The translations under genes were made by a program, and so were the position numbers. A stretch of 9,824 bases of DNA from Deltaproteobacteria bacterium. Lineage in GTDB: Bacteria > Desulfobacterota > Desulfobacteria > Desulfobacterales > Desulfobacteraceae. This document shows positions 1 to 7,152 of this stretch, in pieces (within the stretch, counting starts at the first letter, position 1; each line of letters opens with the position of its first letter). Location: the NCBI GenBank assembly GCA_003647385.1, contig QMMT01000042.1:1-9824 (forward strand), written 5' to 3'. The notes beneath the pieces are model-generated. The model worked only from the letters and a program-made list of their open reading frames with translations, was not told the origin of the DNA and did not search any database.

Positions 1-621
1 AACAATTCCTGTTGCAAAGCTGGTAAGACTTTTTATTCCCAGATAACGGTTAACGCCGGATGTGATCTCAGCATATGTTTCAAGGTCTGTATTTTTATCA
101 TTTAAAATAGCCCGCAATTTACTTGGAAATCCGGCAGCCTCTGAAAGAATAAAAATAAGGGTTACAAAAACAAAAAATGTATTGGTCAGCACGCCTCCCA
201 TCCCATTCAGCAGGTTTGCAACCAGCTTAAGAATACGGCCTGGATTAAACATCTCAGTCATTTTTTCTATTTCAAGTTCAACACCATACCGTGACAAAAA
301 TTGCAGACTTTCAACGGTTAACGTTTTTAGCCGTTCCTGGTAAAAGGGAATATTGCCTGAAAAATCTGCTATTGATGAGGAGACAAGGGTGACTAAAAAC
401 ATTTGCACAGCAATCACACCCAGCATCAGGATAAGGATTCCCAAAAGGCTTGGAATCCCTTTTTTCTGCATCCAGAACAATGGGGGTGCACAGATAATGG
501 ATAAAAATGCAGCCAACAAAAGAGGAACAACCAGCATTGTAGCTGCTTTCATGCCTGCAACAATGATAACAAATGCAGCAAATTTAATTATGGGACTATT
601 TTGATACGGCTTAACTTCCAT
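1..621 (-). CDS. AI-2E transporter family membrane protein (N-terminal part)
   Basis: The minus strand is open from an ATG at 621-619 to the window edge, giving 207 residues without a stop; the family is usually about 340-370 residues, so the C-terminal part is missing. Hydrophobic segments lie at about residues 10-45 and 56-82, followed by an amphipathic, charged stretch (about 90-135), another membrane segment (about 140-162) and the start of the next (about 195 on). The YLGIKSLTSF motif at 193-202 is typical of the AI-2E exporter (PF01594; TqsA, YdiK, PerM) superfamily. An AAAGGT ribosome site lies 10 nt before the ATG. Members include the putative autoinducer-2 exporter TqsA and sodium/proton antiporters, so the substrate cannot be read from sequence. 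It is divergently transcribed from the diguanylate cyclase gene. The family call is firm; the function is open. Confidence 0.82.
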   Translation of the reverse strand, partial: MEVKPYQNSPIIKFAAFVIIVAGMKAATMLVVPLLLAAFLSIICAPPLFWMQKKGIPSLLGILILMLGVIAVQMFLVTLVSSSIADFSGNIPFYQERLKTLTVESLQFLSRYGVELEIEKMTEMFNPGRILKLVANLLNGMGGVLTNTFFVFVTLIFILSEAAGFPSKLRAILNDKNTDLETYAEITSGVNRYLGIKSLTSFATGIV

Positions 622-657
622 GATGATGATACCTTTTATTGTCTTTGATTTTAATCA

Positions 658-686
658 CTTGTATTCAAACTCATCAATAAAGTCAA
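658..686 (-). promoter_or_regulatory. Putative sigma-70 type promoter of the AI-2E family gene
   Basis: On the minus strand TTGACT (686-681, 5/6 to the -35 consensus) is separated by 17 nt from TACAAG (663-658, 4/6 to the -10 consensus). Transcription would start near 651, giving a leader of about 30 nt that contains the AAAGGT ribosome site before the ATG at 621. The geometry is good, but this is a consensus match by eye in AT-rich DNA. Confidence 0.35.
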
Positions 687-739
687 GAAAATGAAAGGAT
701 GACCGTCAATAAACGGCCCCTTAAAAATCATGATTGCTA

Positions 740-768
740 TTGACTTTCTTTTCCAAGCAACTTAAAAA
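740..768 (+). promoter_or_regulatory. Putative promoter of the diguanylate cyclase gene
   Basis: TTGACT (740-745, 5/6) and TAAAAA (763-768, 4/6) are spaced by 17 nt on the plus strand. The predicted transcription start (about 774-776) coincides with the preferred ATG at 776, which would make the mRNA leaderless. This agrees with the lack of a Shine-Dalgarno sequence before that ATG. It is weak evidence by itself, because A-rich -10 matches are common here. Confidence 0.22.
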
Positions 769-775
769 AAAGCAT

Positions 776-1789
776 ATGACAATTCCAGAATCGATTTTAT
801 CACGGCTGAAGCAAAATGAAATTGTGGCCAGAAAATTTCATGAAATTGAAATCAGTATTTTGACTATTTTGAATTTTCAGGATTTTATTGAAGAACTGTT
901 ATCTGAAATCAGTTCAAAATTTTCCATTCCTTACACATGGATATCCATTATAGAAGAAAGCAGTATTTCAGAATATCTTCAAAACATTCAAAATTCAAAC
1001 CTGCTGAAAAAATCGACTGCTTTTTTGTCCAAAGAAGAATTTACAAACATTACCGGGAACAGGCTTAAGCCATTACTGGCCAATAAAAACCTAAACGGTT
1101 TTTCTGCATTAATCCCTGAGGCATCAGAATATGAATTCGGTTCTATTGCCGTCGCACCCATTACCCTGGATGGTGAGGTAGTAGGAAGTATTAATCAGGC
1201 TGACAAAAATATTCACAGATTTGATCCAAGTATTGACACATCTTTATTGGAACAACTGGCACTTAAAGTATCTTTATGTCTTTCCAATGTGACAGCACAT
1301 GAACAACTAAAATTTCTTGCCTTTCATGATCCCTTAACGGGTCTTTTAAACCGAGGCGTTATGGAAAGGGTTCTTGAAAGAGAATTTCAGCGGTCCAAAC
1401 GATATCACATTGATCTGACGGTGCTCTTTCTGGATTTAGATGACTTTAAATCCATCAACGATATGTTTGGCCACGATAACGGGGATATGGCCTTGTGTCA
1501 TACAGCCAATTGCCTGAACAGCTTGAAAAGGGATTCTGATATTGTGGCCCGATTTGCAGGAGATGAATTTGTCGTCATCCTGCCTTCCACAAATAAAAGC
1601 CAGGCCCAAAACTACGTCAACCGAGTAAAACAAAAACTTGCAAGCGAGCCCCTGGCTGCTGATAACACAACATTTCATGTTAAATTAAGCCATGGTCTTT
1701 CTTCTGTATTTGAAAAAGGTATGGATTCATCCGCCATCCTTCTAAAAACAGCAGACAAAAGACTTTACCAGGCCAAACAGAATAAATAA
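776..1789 (+). CDS. Diguanylate cyclase with DUF484/GAF-like sensor and AGDEF active site
   Basis: The predicted protein has 337 residues and no signal peptide or membrane segment, so it should be cytoplasmic. Residues 1-175 resemble a DUF484/GAF-type sensory region (the FGSIAVAPITLDGEVVGS stretch is GAF-like). The GGDEF domain spans about 178-337: DPLTGL at 185-190, the metal and substrate-binding LDLDDFKSINDMFGHDNGD at 219-237, the signature AGDEF at 261-265, and the closing ADKRLYQAK at 326-334. The inhibitory I-site RxxD is present as RDSD (252-255), five residues before AGDEF. The family condenses two GTP to cyclic di-GMP; the G-to-A change in the signature is compatible with activity in at least one reported Vibrio enzyme. 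There is no EAL domain. The start is uncertain: I chose ATG 776 because the extension to TTG 734 adds an unconserved-looking Lys-rich tail, and neither start has a ribosome site. The gene converges on rplQ. Confidence 0.88.
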   Translation: MTIPESILSRLKQNEIVARKFHEIEISILTILNFQDFIEELLSEISSKFSIPYTWISIIEESSISEYLQNIQNSNLLKKSTAFLSKEEFTNITGNRLKPLLANKNLNGFSALIPEASEYEFGSIAVAPITLDGEVVGSINQADKNIHRFDPSIDTSLLEQLALKVSLCLSNVTAHEQLKFLAFHDPLTGLLNRGVMERVLEREFQRSKRYHIDLTVLFLDLDDFKSINDMFGHDNGDMALCHTANCLNSLKRDSDIVARFAGDEFVVILPSTNKSQAQNYVNRVKQKLASEPLAADNTTFHVKLSHGLSSVFEKGMDSSAILLKTADKRLYQAKQNK

Positions 1790-1793
1790 ATGC

Positions 1794-1830
1794 AAAAATC
1801 CCCAGCAGCTTTTACCTGCCGGGGATTTTT
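1794..1830. terminator. Bidirectional intrinsic terminator
   Basis: AAAAATCCCC (1794-1803) pairs perfectly with GGGGATTTTT (1821-1830). After one A-C mismatch (1804/1820), GCAG (1805-1808) pairs with CTGC (1816-1819), closing a 7-nt loop. The plus strand runs on into ATTTTTATGTTTTTAT. The minus strand reads GGGGATTTTTGCATTT, giving a shorter U-tract. The hairpin starts 5 nt after the cyclase stop and lies 31 nt beyond the rplQ stop, so it can end both convergent transcripts. Confidence 0.9.
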
Positions 1831-1861
1831 ATGTTTTTATTATTGCTTAAACGAAGGGATA

Positions 1862-2218
1862 TCAGTCAAAAATCAATTCGATCTGTACCATTGGGGCTAC
1901 ATCCCCTTTTCTAGGGCCAAGTTTTATAATCCTTGTATATCCACCCTGCCTTGAATTAAATTTTTCTGATACTTCATTAAAGAGAGTATGGACAATATCT
2001 TTCTCCCTGATCACGGAGAGTGCCTGTCTTCTTGCATGCAAATCCCCTCTTTTGGCAAGGGTAACCATTTTGTCGGCAATCTTTCGCAAGCCTTTTGCTT
2101 TTGCTTCCGTGGTTTTAATTTTATCATGTTTGAACAGGGAAGTTACCATATTTCTGAACATAGCCTTTCTATGGCTTGAAGTCCTGTTCAATTTTAATAC
2201 TGATTTTCTATGTTTCAT
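1862..2218 (-). CDS. rplQ: 50S ribosomal protein L17
   Basis: The product has 118 residues, matching the usual 116-130 of L17, a large-subunit protein near the peptide exit tunnel. It shows the family start [22 protein letters not shown] at about 10-25, [12 protein letters not shown] at about 34-45, and RQGGYTRI followed by APMVQIEL at the C-terminus. The frame is open upstream to 2284 inside rpoA, but the start at 2218 gives the canonical N-terminus and has a good ribosome site (AAGGAGAA) in the last codons of rpoA. Only 4 nt separate the rpoA stop from this ATG, so translation is probably coupled to rpoA. It is the last gene of the run and is followed by the terminator at 1794-1830. Confidence 0.97.
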   Translation of the reverse strand: MKHRKSVLKLNRTSSHRKAMFRNMVTSLFKHDKIKTTEAKAKGLRKIADKMVTLAKRGDLHARRQALSVIREKDIVHTLFNEVSEKFNSRQGGYTRIIKLGPRKGDVAPMVQIELIFD

Positions 2219-2222
2219 GGAC

Positions 2223-3245
2223 TTATTCTCCTTCCTGATTGTTCTCATCTTCTGGTGGTTCAAAACCTTCAAGGTCCATACCAAGTGAAAGATCCATAGA
2301 ATTAAGAACTTCCTTTATTTCATTTAAGGATTTTCTACCAAAGTTTTTAGTTTTCAACATTTCACTGTCTGTTCTTTGTACCAATTGATAAATCATATGG
2401 ATTCTGGCATTTTTTAAACAATTGGAACTTCTGACGGATAATTCAAGTTCATCCACAGATCTGTAAATATTTTCATTAAGACCGATATCTGACTCGTCTG
2501 ACTTCTCATCCGCATGATCCGGCTCCATATCCTCATCAAAATTGATAAACGGATTCATTTGTTCTTTAAGAATTTTTGCAGCATATGCTACTGAGTCATC
2601 CGGAGTGACGGAACCATCCGTCCATAATTCAAGTGTCAGTTTATCATAATCGGTTTTATGGCCGATTCTGGAAGTACCCACAACATATTTCACACGGTTA
2701 ATGGGAGAAAACACACTGTCAATCGGAATAGTTCCGATAGAAGACTCCTCATCTTTGTTAGCAGAAGCCAAGGCATAACCTTTTCCGGTTTTTACAACCA
2801 TTGTCATGTTTAATACACCCTTTTTGGAAAGTGTGGCAATATGCTGTTCCGGGTTAAGAATTTCAACCTTTCCATCCGGGCTGACAACATCTGCACCTGT
2901 GACTTCACTTTCACCTTTGACACTCAACGTTAATATCTTGTCTTCAATATCTTCAACCTTAAGCTTCAACTCTTTCAGGTTTAAAATAATTTCAGAAATA
3001 TCTTCTCTGACATCTGATATCACGCTATATTCATGAAGAGCATCATCAAATTTAACAGACACAACTGCTGCGCCATATATGGATGAAAGGATAATACGTC
3101 GCAGAGAGTTCCCGATAGTGATACCAAACCCCCTTTCAAGGGGTTCACATACAAATTTACCATATGTTGAAGTTGTGGTAACGTCAAGCTTCTCCGGCTT
3201 GATCATCTCTCGCCAGTTTACATATGCAAGTTTTTCAGATGACAT
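2223..3245 (-). CDS. rpoA: DNA-directed RNA polymerase subunit alpha
   Basis: The product has 340 residues (329 in E. coli). The N-terminal domain (about 1-233) dimerises and seeds core assembly: [24 protein letters not shown] sequence at 37-55 and an [26 protein letters not shown] region at 205-226. The C-terminal domain (about 264-325) contacts UP-element DNA and activators: SVRSSNCL (270-277) carries the counterpart of E. coli R265, and [14 protein letters not shown] (301-314) matches the NLGKKSL helix. The linker at 236-258 is strongly acidic and somewhat long, and the tail (329-340) is acidic too. The ATG at 3245 has AGGAG upstream. It lies between rpsD (48 nt) and rplQ (4 nt), the standard alpha-operon arrangement. 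Confidence 0.98.
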   Translation of the reverse strand: MSSEKLAYVNWREMIKPEKLDVTTTSTYGKFVCEPLERGFGITIGNSLRRIILSSIYGAAVVSVKFDDALHEYSVISDVREDISEIILNLKELKLKVEDIEDKILTLSVKGESEVTGADVVSPDGKVEILNPEQHIATLSKKGVLNMTMVVKTGKGYALASANKDEESSIGTIPIDSVFSPINRVKYVVGTSRIGHKTDYDKLTLELWTDGSVTPDDSVAYAAKILKEQMNPFINFDEDMEPDHADEKSDESDIGLNENIYRSVDELELSVRSSNCLKNARIHMIYQLVQRTDSEMLKTKNFGRKSLNEIKEVLNSMDLSLGMDLEGFEPPEDENNQEGE

Positions 3246-3293
3246 CTATATCTCCTGAATAAATATTAAAGACAACCCCTGTCAAGGACCTGC

Positions 3294-3920
3294 CTATTTT
3301 GAATAAAGCTCTACAATTAATTGTTCCTGAATTGGAAGCGTGATGTCTTCACGAACAGGAACCCCAACAACTTCGCCTTTGTAATCTTCTTTTTTGATTT
3401 CAAGCCACTGGGGGATACCGCGTCGTACAATGGCATCCAAAGAATCTGAAATAGCCTGAATTTTTTGTGATTTCTCACGAAGCTCTATTATATCACCTTT
3501 TTTAACCTGGTAAGACGGAATATTTACTTTTTTTCCATTTACGGTAAAATGATTATGTCTTACAAAGTGTCTGCCCTGATTTCTGGAATTAACAAATCCC
3601 ATCCTGAAAACAGTATTATCAAGGCGTGTTTCCAAAAGACTCAAAAGATTTGTACCTGTAATCCCTTTTTGTCTGTCAGCTCTCTTAAAAGAAATTCTGA
3701 ACTGTTTTTCGGATATTCCGTAAAGCCTTCTGACTTTCTGTTTTTCTCTGAGCTGAATTCCGTAATCTGATAACTTACTCCTTCTTTGCCCATGCTGTCC
3801 CGGGGGATAGCCCCTTCTATCAAAACTGCATTTATCTGAAAAGCATCTGTCGCCTTTCAAAAAAAGTTTCATGTTTTCGCGTCTGCATTGTCGGCAAACA
3901 GAACCTCTATAACGTGACAA
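3294..3920 (-). CDS. rpsD: 30S ribosomal protein S4, zinc-binding (C+) form
   Basis: The product has 208 residues, a typical S4, the primary 16S rRNA binder that starts assembly of the 30S body. The N-terminus has four cysteines, C9, C12, C26 and C31 (C-x2-C-x13-C-x4-C), the zinc site of the C+ form known from Thermus; many proteobacterial S4 proteins lack it. GYPPGQHGQ (38-45) follows, and the S4 RNA-binding fold lies at about 97-150 (LETRLDN, VNSRNQGRHFV, VNGKKVNIPSYQVKKGD). The start is TTG at 3920: an in-frame TAA lies 12 nt upstream, the next methionine is residue 17 and would delete two zinc cysteines, and AAAGGAG sits 7 nt before the TTG. In E. coli S4 represses the alpha operon; the sequence here does not show whether that holds. 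Confidence 0.98.
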   Translation of the reverse strand: MSRYRGSVCRQCRRENMKLFLKGDRCFSDKCSFDRRGYPPGQHGQRRSKLSDYGIQLREKQKVRRLYGISEKQFRISFKRADRQKGITGTNLLSLLETRLDNTVFRMGFVNSRNQGRHFVRHNHFTVNGKKVNIPSYQVKKGDIIELREKSQKIQAISDSLDAIVRRGIPQWLEIKKEDYKGEVVGVPVREDITLPIQEQLIVELYSK

Positions 3921-3927
3921 TGGTTTT

Positions 3928-3934
3928 CTCCTTT
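3928..3934 (-). promoter_or_regulatory. Ribosome binding site fixing the TTG start of rpsD
   Basis: AAAGGAG ends 7 nt before the TTG at 3920-3918, an optimal spacing. An in-frame TAA overlaps the upstream edge of this site, so no earlier start codon is possible. Confidence 0.85.
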
Positions 3935-3949
3935 ATCAAACTGGTATTT

Positions 3950-4345
3950 TTATACTCTTCTTCTCTTTGGTGGACGACATCCATTATGGGGAACCGGGGT
4001 TACATCTTTGATCATGGATATAGTAAATCCAAGCGCATGTAATGCCCTTAAAGCAGATTCTCGACCCGGTCCGGGACCTTTGACATATACACCAATATTT
4101 TTCATGCCGTGTTCCATTGCAATTGCACCTGCTTGTTCTGCAACCAGTTTTGCAGCAAAAGGCGTACTTTTTCTGGAACCCTTAAACCCCTGCCTTCCTG
4201 CACTGGACCATGAGATAGTATTTCCGTTTTCATCGGCAATGGTAACAATTGTATTATTAAAAGTGGATTGAATATGCACAATACCGGTGGAAATGTTTTT
4301 TCTTAGCCTTTTTTTGGATACAACTTTCTTAGACTTTTTTGCCAT
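3950..4345 (-). CDS. rpsK: 30S ribosomal protein S11
   Basis: The product has 131 residues (usual 127-130). S11 sits on the 30S platform and helps shape the mRNA exit region. Family features are [13 protein letters not shown] at about 24-36, the [12 protein letters not shown] segment, [29 protein letters not shown] at about 88-102, and the invariant basic end [11 protein letters not shown]. The N-terminus is lysine-rich ([12 protein letters not shown]). The start is ATG 4345; its ribosome site (AAGG about 10 nt upstream) is weaker than those of its neighbours. It follows rpsM by 24 nt and precedes rpsD by 29 nt, as in the classical alpha operon. Confidence 0.98.
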   Translation of the reverse strand: MAKKSKKVVSKKRLRKNISTGIVHIQSTFNNTIVTIADENGNTISWSSAGRQGFKGSRKSTPFAAKLVAEQAGAIAMEHGMKNIGVYVKGPGPGRESALRALHALGFTISMIKDVTPVPHNGCRPPKRRRV

Positions 4346-4369
4346 AATTAATTAACCTTTTGTATTATC

Positions 4370-4738
4370 CTAGTTTTTCTTTTTAACGGCAGTCCGTTTA
4401 GGACCTTTTCTTGTCCTGGCATTTGTACTGGTCCTCTGCCCATGACAGGGAAGGCCTTTACGATGGCGCAGTCCTCTGTAACAACCTAAGTCCATGAGTC
4501 TTTTGATATTCATGGAAACTTCGCTTCTAAGTTCACCTTCAACCTTAAAGTCGGCATCAATGACTTTTCTAATGTTGTTAACCTCTTCTTCGGTAAGGTC
4601 ATTTGCTTTAGTCGTTGGGTCAATGCCAGTTTTTTCTAGTATCACCTTTGACCGGCTTGCCCCTATTCCATAGATATAGGTTAAAGCTATCCATGCATGT
4701 TTATCTCTTGGTAAATCTACTCCTGCGATACGTGCCAA
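4370..4738 (-). CDS. rpsM: 30S ribosomal protein S13
   Basis: The product has 122 residues (118-126 in most bacteria). S13 lies in the 30S head and contacts the P-site tRNA and the 50S subunit. It begins [13 protein letters not shown], has the YIYGIG turn at about 22-27, and carries [14 protein letters not shown] and [20 protein letters not shown] in its basic C-terminal tail. The start is TTG at 4738: the rpmJ TAG stop lies in the same frame 12 nt upstream with no ATG or GTG between, and the next methionine is far inside the protein. AGGGGG (4752-4747) can pair with the 16S 3' end using one G-U pair. The gene is the usual first cistron of the alpha operon. Confidence 0.97.
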   Translation of the reverse strand: MARIAGVDLPRDKHAWIALTYIYGIGASRSKVILEKTGIDPTTKANDLTEEEVNNIRKVIDADFKVEGELRSEVSMNIKRLMDLGCYRGLRHRKGLPCHGQRTSTNARTRKGPKRTAVKKKN

Positions 4739-4746
4739 ATTTCTTT

Positions 4747-4752
4747 CCCCCT
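4747..4752 (-). promoter_or_regulatory. Ribosome binding site fixing the TTG start of rpsM
   Basis: AGGGGG on the minus strand ends 8 nt before TTG 4738 and overlaps the TAG stop of rpmJ. It pairs with the UCCUCC anti-Shine-Dalgarno with one G-U wobble. The overlap suggests that ribosomes ending L36 can reinitiate on S13. Confidence 0.6.
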
Positions 4753-4864
4753 ATCCCTGCCGCTGTTTATGGCGTTTATTAATACAAATAACTCTTATGA
4801 CACCACGTCTTTTGACTATTTTACAATCCCTACAGATTTTTTTTACAGATGCTCTTACTTTCAT
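4751..4864 (-). CDS. rpmJ: 50S ribosomal protein L36, zinc-ribbon (C+) form
   Basis: This 37-residue gene starts at ATG 4864. It reads [20 protein letters not shown] and then [17 protein letters not shown], almost the textbook L36. C11, C14, C27 and H32 form the zinc ribbon. L36 is the smallest 50S protein and packs against 23S rRNA late in assembly. A ribosome site AGGAG lies 7 nt before the ATG. It sits between infA (48 nt) and rpsM (12 nt), the standard position. Many genomes also carry a zinc-free L36 paralogue elsewhere; none is in this window. Confidence 0.97.
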   Translation of the reverse strand: MKVRASVKKICRDCKIVKRRGVIRVICINKRHKQRQG

Positions 4865-4912
4865 CTATCTACTCCTAACCTAATATTTTTATATCTTTAT
4901 AAACTAAAAATT

Positions 4913-5131
4913 TTATTTATATCTATACGTAATCCTGCCACGGCTTAAATCATAAGGTGAAATTTCCACCGTCACCATATCCCCAGGCAGAATTTTGATA
5001 AAATGCATTCTCATTTTGCCTGAAATATGAGCCAGCAATACATGTTTGTTTTCCAGCTCAACTTTGAACATGGCATTGGGCAGTGTTTCAAGTACTTTCC
5101 CGTCAACTTTAATAGGTTCTTCTTTTGCCAT
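4913..5131 (-). CDS. infA: Translation initiation factor IF-1
   Basis: The product has 72 residues, the exact usual length of IF-1, an OB-fold (S1-like) protein that blocks the ribosomal A site during initiation and aids IF-2 and IF-3. It shows [40 protein letters not shown], and the ending [14 protein letters not shown]. The ATG at 5131 has AGGAG upstream at a rather long spacing of about 12 nt. It follows secY directly after 36 nt; the adk and map genes that often separate secY from infA are absent. Confidence 0.98.
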   Translation of the reverse strand: MAKEEPIKVDGKVLETLPNAMFKVELENKHVLLAHISGKMRMHFIKILPGDMVTVEISPYDLSRGRITYRYK

Positions 5132-5167
5132 AGTGTTATTAATCTCCTATCGTTTAGACCGCTTAAA

Positions 5168-6487
5168 TCAGGATCTTCCTTTTATTTTTTTGGCACCACC
5201 TCTTCCCAAAAAGCCTTCATAATTACCTGAAATCAGATGGGACTCTATTTGGGAAATGGTATCAATGGACACGCCCACAACAATCAAAAGGGCCGTACCC
5301 CCAAAATAAAACGGGATATTAAACTTACTCATCAAAAAGGTTGGCAAAACACAAACAGCAGACACGTATAAGGCTCCGCCAACGGTAATTCTTGTCAACA
5401 CTTTATCGATATATTCACTGGTTCTTTTACCCGGTCTGATACCCGGAATGTACCCCCCATTTTTTTTCATATTTTCAGCCACATCTTCAGGGTTAAACTG
5501 TATGGCTGTATAGAAAAAACAAAAGAAAATGATAAACCCTACGTAGAGAAGATAGTACCAGATCGTTCCAGGACTGAACATGGCTGCCACAGTTTTCATC
5601 ATCGGCAGATTAATAAATTGTGCCAGGGTAGTTGGGAACATGATGATAGAGGATGCAAAAATGGGTGGTATAACACCGGCTGTATTTATTTTTAATGGCA
5701 GATGCGAGGTTTGTCCCCCATACATTTTTCGACCCACAACACGCTTGGCATAATGCACTGGTATCCGTCGCTGCGCCTGCTCCATGTAAATAATAGCAGC
5801 AATAACAGCAACCATGAGAACCATGAGAATAATAATGGCAAAAATTCCCATTTCTCCGGTTGTCATAAGCCGGATTGTGTTTCCTGTTGCAGACGGCATC
5901 TGGGCCACAATACCGGCAAAAATAATCAGGGAAATACCATTTCCGATTCCCCTCTCGGTAATCTGCTCTCCCAGCCACATAATAAATGATGTACCAGCAG
6001 TAAGAGTTATGATGGTAACCAGTCTGAATCCCCAGCCCGCATACGGCACAATCGCTACGCCGGCGGGAGACGTCATGGATTCAAGCCCGACACTGATACC
6101 CAGGCCCTGAATAATACTTAACAGGACGGTGCCATATCGGGTATACTGGGTTTTCTTTTTACGACCAGCGTCACCCTCTTTTTTAAGCTGTTCAAGGTGT
6201 GGCACAACTACCGTCATCAGTTCTAAAATAATAGAAGCACTGATGTAAGGCATGATGCCTAATGCAAATATGGAAAACCTTTCCAAAGCACCGCCTGAAA
6301 ACATATTGAACATGGAGAATAAGGTTCCTTCAGCTGCGGCAAAAAAGGAAGAAAGTGCTGCACCGTCAACCCCGGGCGTGGGAACATGAATACCAACACG
6401 GTAAACAAACAGCAGGGCAAGTGTAATAAAAATCTTTTTTTTAAGCTCAGGAAGTTTAAATAAATTCTGGTAGCTGTTCTCGATCAT
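5168..6487 (-). CDS. secY: Preprotein translocase subunit SecY
   Basis: The product has 439 residues (443 in E. coli) and about ten transmembrane segments at roughly 18-36, 70-93, 117-137, 152-172, 183-198, 213-235, 267-290, 308-332, 366-386 and 393-412. SecY is the inner-membrane channel for Sec-dependent export and insertion and works with SecE, SecG and SecA. Diagnostic features are the plug region at about 55-70 (MFNMFSGGALERFSIFALGI), GEQITERGIGNGISLIIFAGI at 173-193, PLKINTAGVIPPIFASS at 264-280, and the cytosolic loop NPEDVAENMKKNGGYIPGIRPG at 332-353 with the key arginine R351, needed for SecA-driven translocation. The ATG at 6487 has AAGGAA 7 nt upstream. It lies 32 nt after rplO, as in the spc operon. 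Confidence 0.98.
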   Translation of the reverse strand: MIENSYQNLFKLPELKKKIFITLALLFVYRVGIHVPTPGVDGAALSSFFAAAEGTLFSMFNMFSGGALERFSIFALGIMPYISASIILELMTVVVPHLEQLKKEGDAGRKKKTQYTRYGTVLLSIIQGLGISVGLESMTSPAGVAIVPYAGWGFRLVTIITLTAGTSFIMWLGEQITERGIGNGISLIIFAGIVAQMPSATGNTIRLMTTGEMGIFAIIILMVLMVAVIAAIIYMEQAQRRIPVHYAKRVVGRKMYGGQTSHLPLKINTAGVIPPIFASSIIMFPTTLAQFINLPMMKTVAAMFSPGTIWYYLLYVGFIIFFCFFYTAIQFNPEDVAENMKKNGGYIPGIRPGKRTSEYIDKVLTRITVGGALYVSAVCVLPTFLMSKFNIPFYFGGTALLIVVGVSIDTISQIESHLISGNYEGFLGRGGAKKIKGRS

Positions 6488-6519
6488 TTATTGGTTCCTT
6501 ACATCACGTCTCATAATAG

Positions 6520-6954
6520 TTATTCTATCGTTCCACCGGCAGATTCGATTTTTTCTCTGGCTGTTTTGGAAACAAGAATATTTTTCAAAGAAAATTTCTT
6601 CGTTGTTTCACCTAAGGCCAGAACTTTGACACCATCAATACGACCTTTTACCATACCGGCTTCTCTTAAGACATCAATATCAATGGTTGCACCATCTTCA
6701 AATCTATCCAGATCTTTAACATTTAAAACAGCGTTCTTTGTTTTAAATATATTAAAGAAACCCCTTTTGGGAAGCCTCCGATAAATCGGCATCTGACCAC
6801 CCTCAAACCCTGGTCTTACGTTGCCGCCTGATCGTGCCTTCAAACCTTTGTGACCGCGAGTACTGGTTTTGCCCATTCCTGATCCCGGTCCCCGGCCAAC
6901 TTTTTTTCTTTTTTTTCTGGAGCCAGGTGCGGGTGCTAAATCATGAAGCTGCAT
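6520..6954 (-). CDS. rplO: 50S ribosomal protein L15
   Basis: The product has 144 residues, the same as E. coli L15, a late-binding protein that reaches into the 50S core. It begins MQLHDLAPAPGSRKKRKKVG, followed by the long glycine/arginine-rich extension with RGPGSGMGKTSTRGHKG (21-37), ARSGGNVRPGFEGGQMP (40-56) and RRLPKRGF (59-66), then the globular C-terminal domain. Two poly-A runs (8 and 7 nt) encode the Arg/Lys segment at 13-18. The ATG lies 1 nt after the rpmD stop (TAACATG), and the strong ribosome site AGGAGG is inside the end of rpmD, so translation is probably coupled. secY follows after 32 nt. Confidence 0.98.
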   Translation of the reverse strand: MQLHDLAPAPGSRKKRKKVGRGPGSGMGKTSTRGHKGLKARSGGNVRPGFEGGQMPIYRRLPKRGFFNIFKTKNAVLNVKDLDRFEDGATIDIDVLREAGMVKGRIDGVKVLALGETTKKFSLKNILVSKTAREKIESAGGTIE

Positions 6955-6955
6955 G

Positions 6956-7138
6956 TTACACCTCCTCTACTTTAACAAGATGAGACACTTTTTTTACCTG
7001 CCCCAGGATAACCGGGTCAGCATTATGTTCAACCATATGATTCATTTTTCTCAATCCAAGGGAGCGAATAATCCGACCATGCTTAGCTGGTCTTCCTATT
7101 GTACTTTTTATTTGTGTAATTCTTATTCTATCAGCCAT
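6956..7138 (-). CDS. rpmD: 50S ribosomal protein L30
   Basis: The product has 60 residues, the normal size for bacterial L30. It shows the family pattern RIRITQIKSTIGRPAKHG, then IIRSLGLRKMNH with the buried LGLRK turn, and the closing helix and strand ILGQVKKVSHLVKV. The ATG at 7138 has AAGGA 8 nt upstream. It follows rpsE after an unusually long spacer of 66 nt occupied by a 17-bp tandem repeat, and overlaps functionally with rplO, 1 nt downstream, whose ribosome site lies inside the last L30 codons. Confidence 0.97.
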   Translation of the reverse strand: MADRIRITQIKSTIGRPAKHGRIIRSLGLRKMNHMVEHNADPVILGQVKKVSHLVKVEEV

Positions 7139-7152
7139 TTTTTAAGTCCTTA

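Noticed and set aside
62..604. Two plus-strand open frames at the left edge.
   Set aside because: They lie antisense to the AI-2E family gene, whose minus-strand frame is open throughout with membrane segments and a ribosome site.
703..716. Inverted repeat CCGT-CAATAA-ACGG between the divergent genes, possible operator or terminator.
   Set aside because: The arms are only 4 bp with no extension and no T-tract, which is expected by chance at this length.
730..765. Tiny ORF from ATG 730 (MIAIDFLFQAT) upstream of the cyclase, a possible leader peptide.
   Set aside because: It has no ribosome binding site, no regulatory codon pattern and no attenuator hairpin after it, and it overlaps the promoter-like element.
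734..775. TTG start at 734 for the diguanylate cyclase, adding 14 residues.
   Set aside because: There is no ribosome binding site and the extra residues are Lys/Leu-rich without domain features. It is kept only as a possibility.
2219..2284. In-frame upstream extension of rplQ into rpoA, beginning [12 protein letters not shown].
   Set aside because: The extension overlaps rpoA coding sequence, while the start at 2218 gives the canonical L17 N-terminus and has a well-placed AAGGAG site.
3258..3285. TTGACA (3285-3280) with TTTATT 16 nt downstream on the minus strand, looking like an internal promoter for rpoA-rplQ.
   Set aside because: The start point would fall at about 3251, inside the rpoA ribosome binding site, leaving a leader of only about 5 nt without a Shine-Dalgarno sequence. 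The -10 match is also poor.
6900..6918. A8 and A7 runs in the rplO coding strand near codons 13-18, possible frameshift or slippage site.
   Set aside because: The frame is intact and the runs simply encode the normal Lys/Arg-rich start of L15; there is no stimulatory structure or alternative product.
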